Shown here one piece after another: positions 45,621-58,648 of a stretch of 64,000 nucleotides of DNA; within the stretch, counting starts at the first letter, position 1, and the number at the start of each line of letters is the position of its first letter. Both the position numbers and the translations under genes were made by a program. This DNA comes from Ovis canadensis (Eukaryota > Chordata > Mammalia > Artiodactyla > Bovidae). Under the pieces are notes generated by a model. That model worked only from the letters and a program-made list of their open reading frames with translations. It searched no databases and was not told the DNA's origin. Where the stretch lies: contig NC_091264.1 of NCBI RefSeq assembly GCF_042477335.2, positions 35,760,886 to 35,824,885 of the forward strand. The letters are read 5' to 3'.

Positions 45621-46821
45621 TCAACTCAGAGTGTTTGGATTCTTCCTCCCTGAGTTATATCTGGAAGGTATATTGACCTTTCTCCCAGGGTAGAAAGCTG
45701 GGCATTTTTATATAGGTTGACCAGGGAAGAACCACACTGTAAAGAGGTCATTGGAGTAGGATATGAAGGAAGTGAGAGAGTAGATATCTAGAATACCTAG
45801 AATGGAACCAAAGAAAGGAGAAAAGCTCTGAAGAGGGAATAAAGAAAATTTTAAAAAACAGTCACGTATAATAAATCTTAAATATTGCACTAGTGTATTT
45901 GTTACAGGGCAGGGATGCTCAAAATAGTAATTGCACATTCCTTAAGATGACTTAGATTGGAGTTTGTTCTCAGCTAAGATGGAAGTAGTCCTTTAAAAGT
46001 GTGGAACCAGGGAGCTGGATGCAGGCTACTATTCTGGAGAAAATACCACTAGATACATTATTCATAGTAGCTCAGTTGACAAGTCGGATTATTTCAGTTG
46101 AGATACATAGGTTTTTTGCTTCCTGTGTGGGAAAAACATTCATTGAGATGGATTTTTTTTTTATGGTGATTGCTTTCCTGATATAAAAGGAGACATAAAT
46201 CTGCATTTCCCCTAATGCCCAAGTTTATATGTTAAATCCCAGGGAAGCAGCATTAACTTACAACCATCTGCTTGAGTATTATTGGTGTTAAGTCAAAATG
46301 ACAGACAAAGAAGATTAAGGACAAATAAGTGGATGAGAAAATCTTCCTTTATCAATATCTGGGGCCCAAGAGCTTATAACTGAAAAGTTGCACTAGAGGA
46401 TCTGAAAAATAGCACCATGACTAATAATCAGAACAATTCAGAAGCAAGAGAGAAGGCATAAATGTCAACTCAAACTCCTACTCTTTATTTTCTTCAAGAG
46501 GGAACAGGGGGACAGTCAACATGGTCCAGTCTCGCTGTGCAAGACCTCTGCTGTGTCCACCCTGACTCCTTGCCTTTTGGTTTCAGTTCTAACATGGAAC
46601 AGCTCCCTCTTCATTGATTGATTCACTCAAAAAATAGTTACTGAGTGCCTACTAAATATGCTTCTGATGGTGTGCTTGGTCCTGGGGGCACCCTTGGTCA
46701 CCAAGAGTCACAGTTCCTGTAGCCATGAATTTTTCTGTCAGGTGGAAGAGACATGCATTAAGAAGGGAGCTCTATGAAAGAGAAGTTCCAGATTACCTGG
46801 GAATGTATAACAGAGAACACA
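45621..46821. other. Intergenic unique sequence
   Basis: No young repeat. A weak MIR/L2-like scrap (actgagtgcctactaaatat) lies near 46630-46700. Confidence 0.3.
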
Positions 46822-47046
46822 GGCTTCCCAGGTGGCTCAGCGGTAAAGAACACTGTCAATATTCATTCGGCCAATGCAGGAGAAGCAAGAGACAAAGTTT
46901 TGATCCCTGGAGGAGGAAATGGCAGCCCACTCCAGGATTCTTGCCTGGAGAATCTCATGACAGAAGAGCCTGACAGGTTACAGTCCATAGGGTCACAAAG
47001 AGGTGGACACAACTGAAGCAGAAAGTATACACACACAGACACACAC
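46822..47046 (+). mobile_element. Bov-tA-type SINE
   Basis: Sense copy (aggcttcccaggtggctcag) with an A/C-rich tail and related flanks containing cagagaac. Confidence 0.9.
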
Positions 47047-47276
47047 CAGAGAACGCAATTCAGTGGACGAGGTGCTGGATACTGTTGTCCTGGGGGCGGT
47101 ACTGAGACCTTTCCGGCTGAGACCCAGAGAAGGGTGAGATGTGCACCTCAGAGGTTCTTGTCTTAGGTTGGATATCAGGAGGACCCCTGGCAGAGGCTAA
47201 GTGCTGGATCTGATAAATGACAGCTTGTCTTGCATCTGACGCTTTTCACTACCCCAGTACCTTATCAAGGCACATC

Positions 47277-47985
47277 TGTTACTGAAAGGTGTTCGATCTG
47301 GCTGCTTGCCACTCAAATGCCAATAAACCAGCCAGATTGGTGGAAAGTAAATTTTGCTTTATTTCAGATGCTGGCAACTGGAGCGGAGGGCAGACCTCTG
47401 TCCAAAGGCCAACTCCCCCCATTGACAATCAGAGGGGAAGAAATTTATAGACAGAGGGAGAGGGCTACATGCAAAAACAGCATAGTCATCTCTGGCAGAC
47501 ATTGTGAAATTGATCATCAATGGTCAGACCAGCATCATCTTGGTTGTGTTCAGTTCAGTTCAGTTCAGTCGCTCAGTCGTGTCCAACTCTTTGCGACCCC
47601 ATGAATCGCAGCACGCCAGGCCTCCCTGTCCATCACCAACTCCACAGCTAATCTTCAGTTCCGGGGTCAGTTTGTTTCCATTTCTTTGAGGCCAGTTTTT
47701 GGAACTGCGGCAGCTTAAGTCATGGCTATAGTCTGGTCATCATGTAATTATTAATGACTTCTTCCACCTGGTGGGGGATTTCAGCATCTATAAGATAGCT
47801 CATAGGAAATGGCTCAGAATATTATCCATAGCCCTTGTGAAGGAACTAAAAGTGCTGAACTATGTTTGATGACTACACTATCATCATTTAGTTTCCTTGG
47901 AATGTTTCCCTGGACTGTTTCCCTTTGTTTCTGCATGTTCTTATTTCTCTGATTAAACTTATTCTTTGACTAAAGCTTTCCACAG
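47277..47985 (-). mobile_element. Probable ERV LTR, interrupted by BovB
   Basis: The left edge begins tgttactgaaaggtgttcga (reverse strand ends ...CAGTAACA). The reverse strand has an AATAAAGC signal at about 47352-47367, then a U5-like region. A BovB fragment splits it. No target duplication was found, so the right border is approximate. Confidence 0.5.
47548..47645 (-). mobile_element. BovB LINE 3' fragment, very short
   Basis: Antisense: gttcagttcagttcagttca to tgtccatcaccaactcc. Confidence 0.9.
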
Positions 47986-48472
47986 ACAAAAGGAGGCAGA
48001 GGACATAGATGGAGGACCATAGTGTCCTGCTGTTTCATACTCACTTCCCCTGGCCCACCTCTGAAATAGGGGCTTCCCACCACATGACTTTAGACACTTG
48101 TAATTTCTATTAATGCTTACCGAATAAGTGCTTATCTCAACAGTAATTAAATACATTTTTGTAGTGATCTTGTGCCTCCGTTAAAATGGAAACTCCACGA
48201 AAGAAGGAACAAGCTTTGTTGTTTTACTGTTTTATTCCCAGAACCGATTAGATCTGCATGGTAGAAGAACAGATATTCTTTAATTTCAGAAATAGATAAT
48301 ACCACCCAAATAGTTTTATGGACACTACTATATTGCATAGAAGGTGTCACTCTCTTCTAAACCATTCATGTCTTCCTTCTTGGAATCCAGCATTTGGGAC
48401 TCTCCTTGGACACTTAACTCTGATTCTCTGTGGTCATTAGTTACCTTTTTATATCAACAATAAGCATAACTA
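47986..48472. other. Intergenic unique sequence
   Basis: No element recognised. Confidence 0.3.
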
Positions 48473-48695
48473 AAGAGCTTCCCAGATGGCACTAGTGGTA
48501 AAGAACCTCCCCGCCAATGCAGGAGATGGTAGAGATGCGGGTTCTATCCCTGGGTCAAGAAGATCCCCTGGAGGAGGATATGGCATCCTACTCTAGTATT
48601 CTTGCCTAGAGAATCCCAAGGGCAGAGGAGCCTGGCAGGCTGCAGTCCATAGGGTCACAAAGAGTCAGACGTGACTGAAGTGATTTAGCACACAT
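48473..48695 (+). mobile_element. Bov-tA-type SINE
   Basis: Sense copy (gagcttcccagatggcacta to gtgatttagcacacat). Confidence 0.9.
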
Positions 48696-48949
48696 CTAAG
48701 TAAAACTAATCCTGGATCTTGGGTCTCTTGAATCCACACAGAGATTTCATTTTGTGGCAAGAATGAATCTACACAAAAGACATGGCCTGGCATTGGTAGA
48801 GAATCCACACACAAATTTAAAAAGTCAATGTCTTTGTATTGTTTCTCCCCTCCCTCCATTTAAGCCATCCTTTCATTACTTTTCTCATTCCAACATCCAT
48901 CTTTGGAGAGACATAATGATTTGTAAATTTCAAAAAGTAAATAACTGGG

Positions 48950-49075
48950 AATTTTCTGGTTGGCCAGCAGATGGGAATCTGTGTATTCACTGCCCAGTGC
49001 CCAGGTTTGATCTCTAGTTGGGGAACTAGGATCCTACAAGCTGTGCAGTGCAATCAAATTTAAAAAAAAACAAAA
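48950..49075 (+). mobile_element. tRNA-derived SINE, short A-tailed copy
   Basis: Sense: ggaattttctggttggccag, ggtttgatctctagttgggg, and an A-rich tail. Confidence 0.8.
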
Positions 49076-49239
49076 TAAATCACATGTCTTCAATAAAGAT
49101 AGATTGGTCCTTCAGGTCCAGGTTTTGAAAAACAAGGTATCTGACCTTCAGAAGGGGGGTGAGTGGGTGATGGGAAATGAGACATGTTTATGGTGAGAAC
49201 ATTTTCAAAAGTGAGATTACAACAATAGTCAAGAGATGG

Positions 49240-49365
49240 TAGCAATCAAAGTATCCATCAAAAGTTGAATGGATAAAAAGGATGTGTAAATATGCACAAC
49301 AGAGTATTATTCAGCTGTGAGAAAGAAGGAAATCCTTTCGTGCTAACATGAAGGGACATTGAGGG
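49240..49365 (+). mobile_element. L1 3' fragment, left part
   Basis: Reads gtatccatcaaaagttgaat, acagagtattattcagctgt and aagggacattgaggg. It is the left part of an L1 split by BovB and resumes at 53361. Confidence 0.82.
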
Positions 49366-52300
49366 GTCAGAGGAGACAACGTGGCGGAGTAGGACGTGCG
49401 CTCATCTGCGAGGACTTCAAAATTACAACTTGCCGCTGAGCAACCACAGACAGGAGAATGTTGGACCCCACCAAAACCAGATATCCCATGTCCAAGGGCA
49501 AAGGAGAAGCCCCAGCAAAATGGTAGGAGGCGAGAAATCATGTCTAGAATCAAACCCCATACCCACAGAGAGGCTTGGAGGGCACGAGGAGACCCCACAG
49601 AGACTGAGTCAGACCTGCCTTTGAGTGTGTTCTGTGGAGGTCCAGGTCAACAGTGGCCTGACTCAGGGGCAGGAGCTCTGGGTGAAGCAGTTCTGCGTGT
49701 GGCATAAGACCTCTTGGAGGATGTCATCGATAACCCCACTATAGAGCTGCCAAAACTTACACAGGACTGGGGAAACAGCCTCTTGGAGGACACAAACAAA
49801 ACCTTGTGTGCACCAGGACCCAGGACAAAGGAGCAGTGATCCCACAAGAGACTGACCCAAACTTGCCTATGAGTGTCCAGGAGTCTCCAACAGCAGTGTG
49901 GGTTGGTGGTGGCCTGCTATAGGGTCAGGGGCAGTGTGTGCATGGCACCTTCTGTAGGAGGTTGCCATTATCTTCAGTACCTCCACCATAGTTTGGCCTG
50001 GGTAAACAGGGAGGAAACACAGCTCCATCCATCAACAAAAAATTGGATTAAAGATTTGCTGAGCATGGCCCTGCCCATCAGAACAAGACCCAGTTTCCTC
50101 CACTGTCAGTCTCTTCCATCAGGAAGCTCCCATAAGCCTCTTATCCTTATCCCTCAGAGGGCAGATAGAATGAAAACCACAATCACAGAAAACTAGTTAA
50201 ACTGATCACATGGACCACAGCCTGTTTAACTCAATGAAACTATGAGCCATGCTGTGCAGGGCCACCCAAGACGGGAGGGCCATGGTGCATAGTTCTGACA
50301 AAATGTGATCCACTGGAGAAGGGAATGGTAAACCACTTCAGTATTCTTGCCTTGAGAACCCCGTGAACAGTATGAAAAGGCAAAAAGATAAGACACTGAA
50401 AAATGAACTCCTCAGGTTGGTAGGTGCCCGATATGCTACTGGAAAAGAGTGGAGAAACAACTCCAGAAAGAATAAAGAGATGGAGCCAAAGCAAAAACAC
50501 CACCCCGTTGTGGATTTGACTGGTGATGGAAGTAGTCTGATGTTATAAAGAACAATATTGCATAGGAACCTGGAATGTTAGGTCCATGAATCAAGGCAAA
50601 TTGGAAGTGGTCAAACAGGAGATGGCAAGAGTGAACATTGACAGTTTAGGAATCAGTGAACTAAAATGGACTGGAATGGGGGATTTTAACTCAGATGACC
50701 ATTACATCTACCACCATGGGTAAGAATCCCTTAGAAGAAATGGAGTAGCTCTCATAGCCAATGAAAGAGTCTGAAATACAATTCTTGGGTGCAGTCTCAA
50801 AAATGACAGAGTGATCTCTGTTCGCTTCCAAGGCAAACCATTCAATATCACAGTAATCCAAGTCTATGCCCCAACCAATAATGCTGAAGAAGCTGAAGTT
50901 GAACAGTTCTATGAAGACCTACAAGACCTTCTAGAACCAACATCCCAAAAAGATGTCTTTTTCATTATAGGGGATTGGAATGCAAAAGTAGGAAATCAAG
51001 AGATACCTGGAGTTAACAGGCAAGTTTGGCCTTGGAGTACAAAATGAAGCAGGGCAAAGGCTAACAAAGTTTTGCCAAGAGAATGCACTGATCATAGCAA
51101 ACACCCTCTTCCAACAACACAAGAGAGGACTTTACACATGGACATCACCAGATGGTCAATATTGAAATCAGATTGATTGTATTCTGTGCAGCCAAAGATG
51201 GAGAAGCTCCATACAGTCAGCAGAAACAAGACCGGGAGCTGACTGTGGCTCAGACCATGAACTCCTTATTGCCAAATTCAGACTTAAATTGAAGAAAGTA
51301 GGGAAAACCACTAGGCCATTCAGGTATGACCTAAATGAAATCCCTTATGATTATACAGTGGAAGGGACAAACAGATTCAAGGGATTAGATCTGATTGACA
51401 GAGTGTCTGAAGAACTATGGATGGAGGTTTATGACATTGTATAGGACACAGTGATCAAGACCATCCCCCAGAAAAAGAAATGCAAAGTGGTTGTCTGAGG
51501 AGGCCTTACAAATAGCTGAGAAAAGAAAAGAAGCTAAAAGTAAAGGAGAAAGGAAAGATATATCCATCTGAATGCAGGGTTCCAAAGAATAGCAAGGAGA
51601 GATAAAAAAGCCTTCCTCAGTGATCAATGCAAAGAAATAGAGGAAGACAATGGAATGGGAAAGACTAGAAATCCCTTCAAGAAAATTATAGATGCCAACA
51701 ATGGGCACAATAAAGGACAGAAATGGTATGGACCTAACAGAAGCAGAGGATATTAAGAAGAGGTGGCGAGAATACATAAAAGAACTATACAGAAAAGATC
51801 TTCATGACCCAGATAATCACGATGGTGTGATCACCCACCTAGAGCCAGACATCCTGGAGTGTGAAGTCAGGCGGGCCTTAGGAAGCATCACTACGAACAA
51901 AGCTAGTAGAGGTGATGGAATTCCAGTTGAGCTATTTCAAATCCTGAAAGATGATGCTGTGAAAGTGCTGCACTCAATATGCCAGCAAATTTGGAAAACT
52001 CAGCAGTGGCCACAGGACTGGAAAAGGTCAGTTTTCATTTCAATCCGAAAAAAGGGCAATGCCAAAGAATGCTCAAACTACTGCACAATTGCACTCATCT
52101 CACATGCTAGTAAAGTAATGCTCAAAATTCTCCAAGCCAGGCTTCAACAGTACATCAACCATGAAATTCCAGATGTTCAAGCTGGATTTAGAAAAGGCAG
52201 AGGAACCAGAGACCAAATTGCCAACATCCATTGGATCATCAAAAGAGCAAGAGAGTTCCAGAAAAATGTCTACTTCTGCTGCATTGACTATGCCAAACCT

Positions 52301-53360
52301 TTGACTGTGTGGATCACAACAAACTGTGGAAAATTCTGAAAGAGATGGGAATACCAGACCCCCTGACCTGCCTCCTGAGAAATCTGTATGCAGGTCAAGA
52401 AGAAACAGTTAGAACTGGACATGGAACAACAGACTGGTTCCAAATAGGGAAAGGAGTACGTCAAGGCTGTATATTGTCACCCTGCTTATTTAACTTATAT
52501 TCAGAGTACATCATGAGAAATGCAGGGCTGGAAGAAGCAGAAGCTGGAATCAAGATTGCCAGGAGAAATATCAATAACCTCAGATATGCAGATGATACCA
52601 CCCTTATGGCAGAAAGTGAAGAAGAACTACAGAGCCTCTTGATGAAAGAGAAAGAGGAGAGTAAAGAAGTTGACTTAAAACTGAACATTCAGAAAACTAA
52701 GATCATGGCATCCAGTCCCATCACTTCATGGCAAATAGGTGGGGAAACAATGGAAACAGTGAGAGGCTTTATTTTTGGGGACTCCAAAATCACTGCAGAT
52801 TGTGATTGCACCCATGAAATTAAAAGACGCTTACTCCTTGGAAGAAAAGCTATGACCAACCTAGACAACATACTGAAAAGCAGAGACATTACTTTATCAG
52901 CAAAGGTCTATCTAGTCAAAGTTATGGTTTTTCTAGTAGTCGTATATGAATGTGAGAATTGGACTATAAAGAAAGCTGAGTGCTGAAGAACTGATGCTTT
53001 TGAACTGTGGTGTTGGAGAAGACTCTTGAAAGTCCCTTGGACTGCAAGGAGACCCAACAAGTCAATTCTAAAGGAAATCAGCCCTGAATATTCATTGGAA
53101 GGACTGATGCTGCAGCTGAAACTCCAATACTTTGGCCACCTGATGCAAAGAACTGACACACTGGAAGATCCTGATGCTGGAAAAGATCGAAGGCAGAAGG
53201 AGAAGGGGACAACAGAGAATGAGATGGTTAGATATCATTATTGACTCAATGGACATTAGTCTGAGTAAACTCCAGGAGTTGGTGATGGACAGGGAGGCCT
53301 GGCGTGCTGCAGTCCACGGGGTCACAAAGAGTCAGACACGACTGAGTGACTGAATTGAAC
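49366..53360 (+). mobile_element. BovB (RTE-clade) LINE, near full length, about 4 kb
   Basis: A non-LTR retrotransposon with a GC-rich 5' region (49366 to about 50550), an endonuclease/reverse-transcriptase ORF2 and an (actga)-type 3' end. The target duplication tgaggg lies at 49360-49365 and 53361-53366, inside an L1. Fourteen other pieces of the same family in the window are 3' fragments, so this is the only copy with a 5' region. Point changes and frameshifts make it inactive. Confidence 0.92.
50560..53345 (+). pseudogene. BovB ORF2 (endonuclease/reverse transcriptase), broken
   Basis: An APE-type endonuclease is recognisable from GTWNVRSM and VQVYAPTNNAEE-type sequence and the IIGDWNAKVG motif (frame 50811-51047). 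The reverse transcriptase spans the frames 51692-52339 and 52309-52986, with QGCILSPCLFNLY and the catalytic RYADDT (tat gca gat gat at 52585-52596). The C-terminal region ends LQYFGHLM. Breaks include a TAA at 50721 inside the endonuclease and a frame change near 52300 inside the RT. Neither domain stays open end to end, so no working enzyme is expected from this copy. Confidence 0.9.
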
Positions 53361-53845
53361 TGAGGGTATTCTGCTTTGTGAAATAAGCCAGAGAGAGACA
53401 ACTATTGCATGATATCATTATATATGGAATATTAAAGAAAGAAAAGGTCAAACTGATAGAAACAGAGAGTAGAAAAGGGATTGCCAAGGCTGGAAGCTGG
53501 TGGAAATAGAGAGAGGTTGGTAAAAAGGTAGAAACTTTTAGTGATAAGATGAATAAGATCTGAACCTCTAACATATTACATGGTGACTGTAATCGAAATC
53601 TAACATTGTATTATATAATAGAAATTTACTAAGAGAATGTAAGTTAAATGTTCTCACCAAAAAACAAACAAACAAAAAAAAACAAACCAGAGATAAATAT
53701 ATAAAGCAAGGAATGTGTTAATTAACTCAATGGAAGGAAATCCTTTCACAATGTATGTTAAATCACCATGATGTACACTTAAAATATCTTATAATTTTGT
53801 GTGTCAGTTATACCTCAGTAAGTCTGAAATTAAAAAATGGGATCT
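53361..53845 (+). mobile_element. L1 3' UTR, right part
   Basis: Continues from 49365: ctgctttgtgaaataagcca, then cttataattttgtgtgtcag and tatacctcagtaa. It contains an A/C-rich stretch near 53660-53690. Confidence 0.8.
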
Positions 53846-54192
53846 CATGATTGAAAAAGCATAATTATTGTGTTGACAGGATAGAATATTTAAAATCGAG
53901 ATTATATTGGAAATTCTGGGAACATTTCTTTTTGGGACTGCTCTGAAATAGTCTTATTTTTTAGGAGACTTGCCTGAAATGACTGTGTTTATTGACACAT
54001 ACCCTTTTCTTCCCCTTTATTATACATATAATTTCTCCCCTTTGTCCGTGAAAACATATTTGAAACAGTGTTCGGTGTGGGTTAAATATTTGTTCATTGA
54101 TTTAGTCCACAAGTTTTTAATGAGATTCTACTAGGAGTTGAGCAGTATAACTTCGCATGAGCTGCTGAATTTCTCTAAATCTCAGTATTCTT

Positions 54193-54527
54193 TTTTTAAA
54201 TTTATTTCTCATTTATTTTATTTTTTGGCTCTGCTGGGTCTTCACTGCTGTGTGGCCTTTTCTCTAGTTGCGGTGAACAGGGGCTCCTCTCTAGTTTCGG
54301 TGCGAGAGCTTCTCATTGCAGTGGCATCTCTTGTTGCACAGCACAGGCTTTAGGGCGCGTGGGCTTCAGCAGCTGTGACTCCCGGGCTCTGGAGCACAGC
54401 CTCAACAGTTGTCATGCACGGGCTTAGTTGCTCCGAGGCATGTGGGAACTTCCTGGACCAGGGATCGAACCAGTGCCTCCTGCATTGGCAGGCAAATTCT
54501 CTACCACTGAGCCATAAGGGAATCCCC
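54193..54527 (-). mobile_element. CHR-type tRNA-derived SINE
   Basis: Antisense full copy (tttttggctctgctgggtct to accactgagccataaggga). A 15-bp target-site duplication, aatctcagtattctt, lies at 54178-54192 and 54528-54542. Confidence 0.93.
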
Positions 54528-54542
54528 AATCTCAGTATTCTT

Positions 54543-57500
54543 ATTGACAGAAAATTATTGTCGTGGAGCTGTAATGGAACAAGGCATGTGGGACACGAGA
54601 CACAGTTCCAGTTGTGCGAAGACTATCTGATCCACGCTAGGATCCCATAGATGCTTAATACCAGAGAGCAAAAATCCTCGACTTTAATTTTGTAAAACTT
54701 TAGAGCTGTAAACCAGGTCAGGACAAAGCGTTAAGGTTTATGCTTTAAAAATTATATGTGAGCTTCTCTTTTTCTATTTTTGTGCTCTCCTTCAGGAAGT
54801 TATGTTAGGTAATTGAAGAGAGTGCGCTTTGATGTTTTTAAAAAAGCTAAGAAGACAATTAATAAAAAGCTCTAGGATTTAATTCTTGGTCGTAAATAGT
54901 AATCTGAGATTTTAAAATCTGGAAATAAAAAAGCAAGCATATGGTGTTTTAAAGTACAGTCAGCAAATAGCGTTATTCTAGTTTCTGATCAATATCTGGG
55001 CCCAGTAGCTGCTGCTAGGTTTTTAATCACCAATAAGTTAAGCTTCCAAAAATTACATCTCTTCTCAATAATTCAATAAAATGAGATTATTTTTTCCAAA
55101 GATATGATTGGTCCTTTCAGCAGAGGGGTGGAGAGAGCAGGAAAGTCTAGAAAATGAGTACCTTTCACTTGATACTGTTTAAAATCAGCTGAAGGGGAGA
55201 GTAACTAGTGTTTTGGAAAGAACCAATAGGAAGACATTGCAAGATCTGAGCAAACCCAGCCCGAGAAGCCCAGGGAAAGACATTTCTGTTTGGCAGGCCC
55301 TTAAATTGGTGAGTTTTAACAAGGGGGAAAAAATATGAAGAAACAAAAAATTCTAAGATGTTTGTTGGGAAAATAGGACATTTGAGTTGAATGGTTAGTT
55401 AAAGGGAATGGTAAGGATGGCCGAGGCTGACACAGAGACTGTGGTTCTTAATTCACTTGTAGGGGACGTCTCTCCTTCCTCTTTGGGGTTGTAAGAACTA
55501 GGAGCAAGTTAGAGCCGTTCTGTCTGACTCTTTATGCTGAATGCCACTGTGTAATTGATGAAGCGAACTGGATTTTTTTTTTTCCCTCTTGTTGAGTTTA
55601 GGGTGAAATCTATCAACTAATGCTTATCAACTTATGCTTAAAGGCATTGCAGAAACAGAATATTGGGTCAGGCATGCAACAAGGAAGAACAGTAGAGCAA
55701 TGAGAGATTGCAGTAAAATTAGTTTCGGCTCTGTCTGAAGCCCTCCGAGTTTCCTGTCAAAGTAACTGTGTGTCTAGCCAGTTTGTTCCTCCCATTTTTC
55801 TTTAACCCTCATGTGGTATGGCTGATTTCTTCTCAAAGGAATATGAATAGATTCATTTGCTGAAGATTCTGCATGTGCTTCATGTTGGCCATTACTATTC
55901 CTGAGGGCAACGTTGTCAATAGGAATCTCAGCTACACGATCAGATGTGGAGAGTCGGATGAGCTCAGAGCCTGCAGGACGTGAATTTGGAAAGGAAGCAG
56001 GGGATTTTGTATCCCTTTTTCAAAGCCATTTTATTTTGCCCAAGGTTCTTTTTATCCTAGAGTTTAAGAACTGGGGGGAGGAAATAAAAGGTTCACTATG
56101 AGGGTATGGACAAAACTATTCCCCACTAGACAAGGGTTTGCGGACCTGGTGTCCTATCATGATGCCAGGAGGGGTCCTGAGGTTTTAGCGTCCCCTCTGG
56201 GGCTTACATTTTCCTGTATGCTCTTGAGACAATGCCTACCTTGATAATCTGCAGAGGTCTGGGCTCTTTGTTTGCTTCCTTAGGAAGAGATCCTAAGGTA
56301 GAGAGGATAGGACTACCCCAGGCAAAGAAAGAGGCAAATGTGCCTCAAGCCAGAGTTGGACAATGTTGTCTGGTACTTGTATTGAGTAGGTGGGGACTCT
56401 TGTCCTGAGAATGAGAAGTACTGAGAGCTGGGAATTAAAATAGTCATTCTTACATGAAATTTGTACTGCCTTTTGCCTGGGAAAAGTGGTTTGGAGAGAA
56501 TGTGGGATAAATTAATTTCAAACTCATTACTTAGAAGTTCAGAAGTGGAGAGATAGTTGAATTGGGAATTATGTGACAGCTGACACACAAAAAGTTAAGA
56601 CAAATGATTTAAGACAGTATTAAAGCAGACTTCTGTAGCTTACAATCTTCCCATTGCCTTAGATTTGTCAATTTGCTTCAAGCTGAACTGCTTGGAATAA
56701 ATTGACTCGAAGGTTATTATTCTCAACAGACAACTCAGCCCCCTTTTTACATGGCTTAGGAGCTATTGAGTTGAATTGATTGCTCTCTTGCTGGTTTGGT
56801 TCTGCAGCAGAAAATATTCTTTGCTTCCTTTTCCCGCCTTCACTTCCTCTCTTTTCCTCTATCCCTGTCTTCCTTATGCTTCTTGTCTTAAGTGGGTCAA
56901 AAGAAAGACTCTTTTCTTCTCTAGCATCATATTGAACGACGACAGGAAAATCTGAAGGGTGTTATGTGCATTTCTGTTTGACAGCCAACCTCAGCTGATC
57001 ACTAGTTTTCTTTGTGGCTGTGAATATTTCTCCTGTAGAGAAGGCAAGGATCTCATTAACACTTTACTAACTTATAAAGGTTACCTCTCCGGAGACCTGG
57101 ATTGGGGTTATTTGAGCTCCCACATTATTATTTTTTTTTTCTTGATTGCCACTTTGTTGAAGCTCTTGCAGGGTCCTTCTTTATGCATATAGAAAACAAA
57201 AATACCATATCCTTAATACAAGGATGCCAGAATCATCCAAATTGCTTCACTAGGGTACAGATGTGGTTTACAACATATTAGTATGAGTATTATCACTGCC
57301 TGATGCACATCAAGCTTCTGCGGCTGCTGACGCAGAAAAAAAAATCGCTATGAAGAGCATGGTTTAAGCTCATTAAATTTGCAGAACACTCAGTAAGCAA
57401 GAAGAGACTCAAGAAATGGAGAGAAAATTCCCAAGGTGTCTCCTGGGTCTCAGACTTGTGGCTGACACACATTCAGGCCAGTGCTAGGCACAGATCAGGG

Positions 57501-57951
57501 GTAGAGATGTGAGTTGCTCCCTGTGTGTGGTGAGATTTCAGGGCTATGAGTAGAGTCTTTTGAAGAAAAATCTAACTCAGCTCCAGCGAGGCCCTCCCCC
57601 GCCCCCCGCCGCCCTTAATGACAAAGTCCCAAGGGAAGGGACTCATGAACTCAGTAGAGGCCTACCATACAGCTTGTAGTTTGTAAATGTTTATATGAAT
57701 GAATGGGTATAAAATTTTCACAAATTTCACAAATAATCTGTAACAACTCCTATATTAAAATATAGATAGTACATATTACAAAAGTAACATACCCCTGATA
57801 CATAATTAGAAAATGAATATATCATCAAGTGATCTCAAATAAAAAGTAGAGGAAAAATTCCTCCTAATTTCACTATGCGTAGTAACAATACTACCACAAT
57901 TCATAATAAAAAAATATAACCCTTCGATATATATCTTTCTATTTTTTCTCT
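54543..57951. other. Repeat-poor intergenic stretch, 3.4 kb
   Basis: I recognise no SINE, LINE, LTR or DNA transposon in this span, the longest such interval in the window. It also has no supported exon. A T-tract lies at about 55571-55582 and a C-rich run at about 57591-57614. It lies about 4-7 kb upstream of OPN5 exon 1 and could hold regulatory DNA, but nothing in the sequence alone proves it. Confidence 0.4.
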
Positions 57952-58142
57952 GACTTCCCTGGTGGCTCAGATGGTAAAGCGTCTGTCTATGATGCGGGAG
58001 ACCCGGGTTCGATCCCTGGGTTGGGAAGATCCCTTGGATAAGGAAATGGCAATCCACTCCAGTACTATTGCCAGGAAAATCCCATGGACAGAGGAGTCTG
58101 GTAGGCTACAGTCCATGGGGTCGCAAAGAGTCAGACACGAAT
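57952..58142 (+). mobile_element. Bov-tA-type SINE, well preserved
   Basis: Sense copy with an intact B-box region (gggttcgatccctgggttgg) and body (gtcgcaaagagtcagacacg). Confidence 0.93.
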
Positions 58143-58519
58143 TTTCATAAGTCTTTGATAGTTTTTTTCTTCCCCACCAAATATATTGTGAACACTCTCC
58201 TATGTCAACCACGTGTGTCAACTCCAATTTTTTAGAGAAAAATTTGACAGGAAAGGATAGGGTGGGGGTGATGGCATAAGGCACTGTGGGTCTCCAGTGG
58301 GAAAGGCAGAGCCTGAGATTGAAGAGGGCAGCAGAGAGGTGAGAACAAAGCAGGCAAAGAAAATTCCACCCCCACATCTTTAGTAGTGGTCTCCCTGCTT
58401 ACAATGAGGGGCCCAGGCTGGCTGGTCATTGGGGCTGAGCTATAAGGAAGTTTGATCTCTAGTTTTTGGCCTCTTACTGCAAAACTCCAGCCTAGTGAGG
58501 GGCACACATTTCTGGAATC

Positions 58520-58521
<2 letters not shown>
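58143..58521. other. Intergenic unique sequence
   Basis: No element recognised. Confidence 0.3.

Positions 58522-58556
<35 letters not shown>
58522..58556 (+). repeat. (gt)n microsatellite
   Basis: About 17 uninterrupted gt units. Confidence 0.97.
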
Positions 58557-58558
<2 letters not shown>

Positions 58559-58648
58559 TTTTCATCTATAGGAATTCTTTTAAAAGTTTTTGACAAAATT
58601 CGACACTTATTTATGATAAGAACTCTCTAGAAAGTGGGCTAGAGGGAA

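Noticed and set aside
49311-49860. Several overlapping open frames in the GC-rich 5' region of BovB
   Set aside because: They fall inside the 5' region of the retrotransposon, overlap on both strands and have no domain. BovB is annotated instead.
57962-58142. tRNA-like sequence with a good B-box (gggttcgatccctggg)
   Set aside because: It is the tRNA-derived head of a Bov-tA SINE. The body and tail follow and no complete cloverleaf is present. The same holds for all such B-boxes here.
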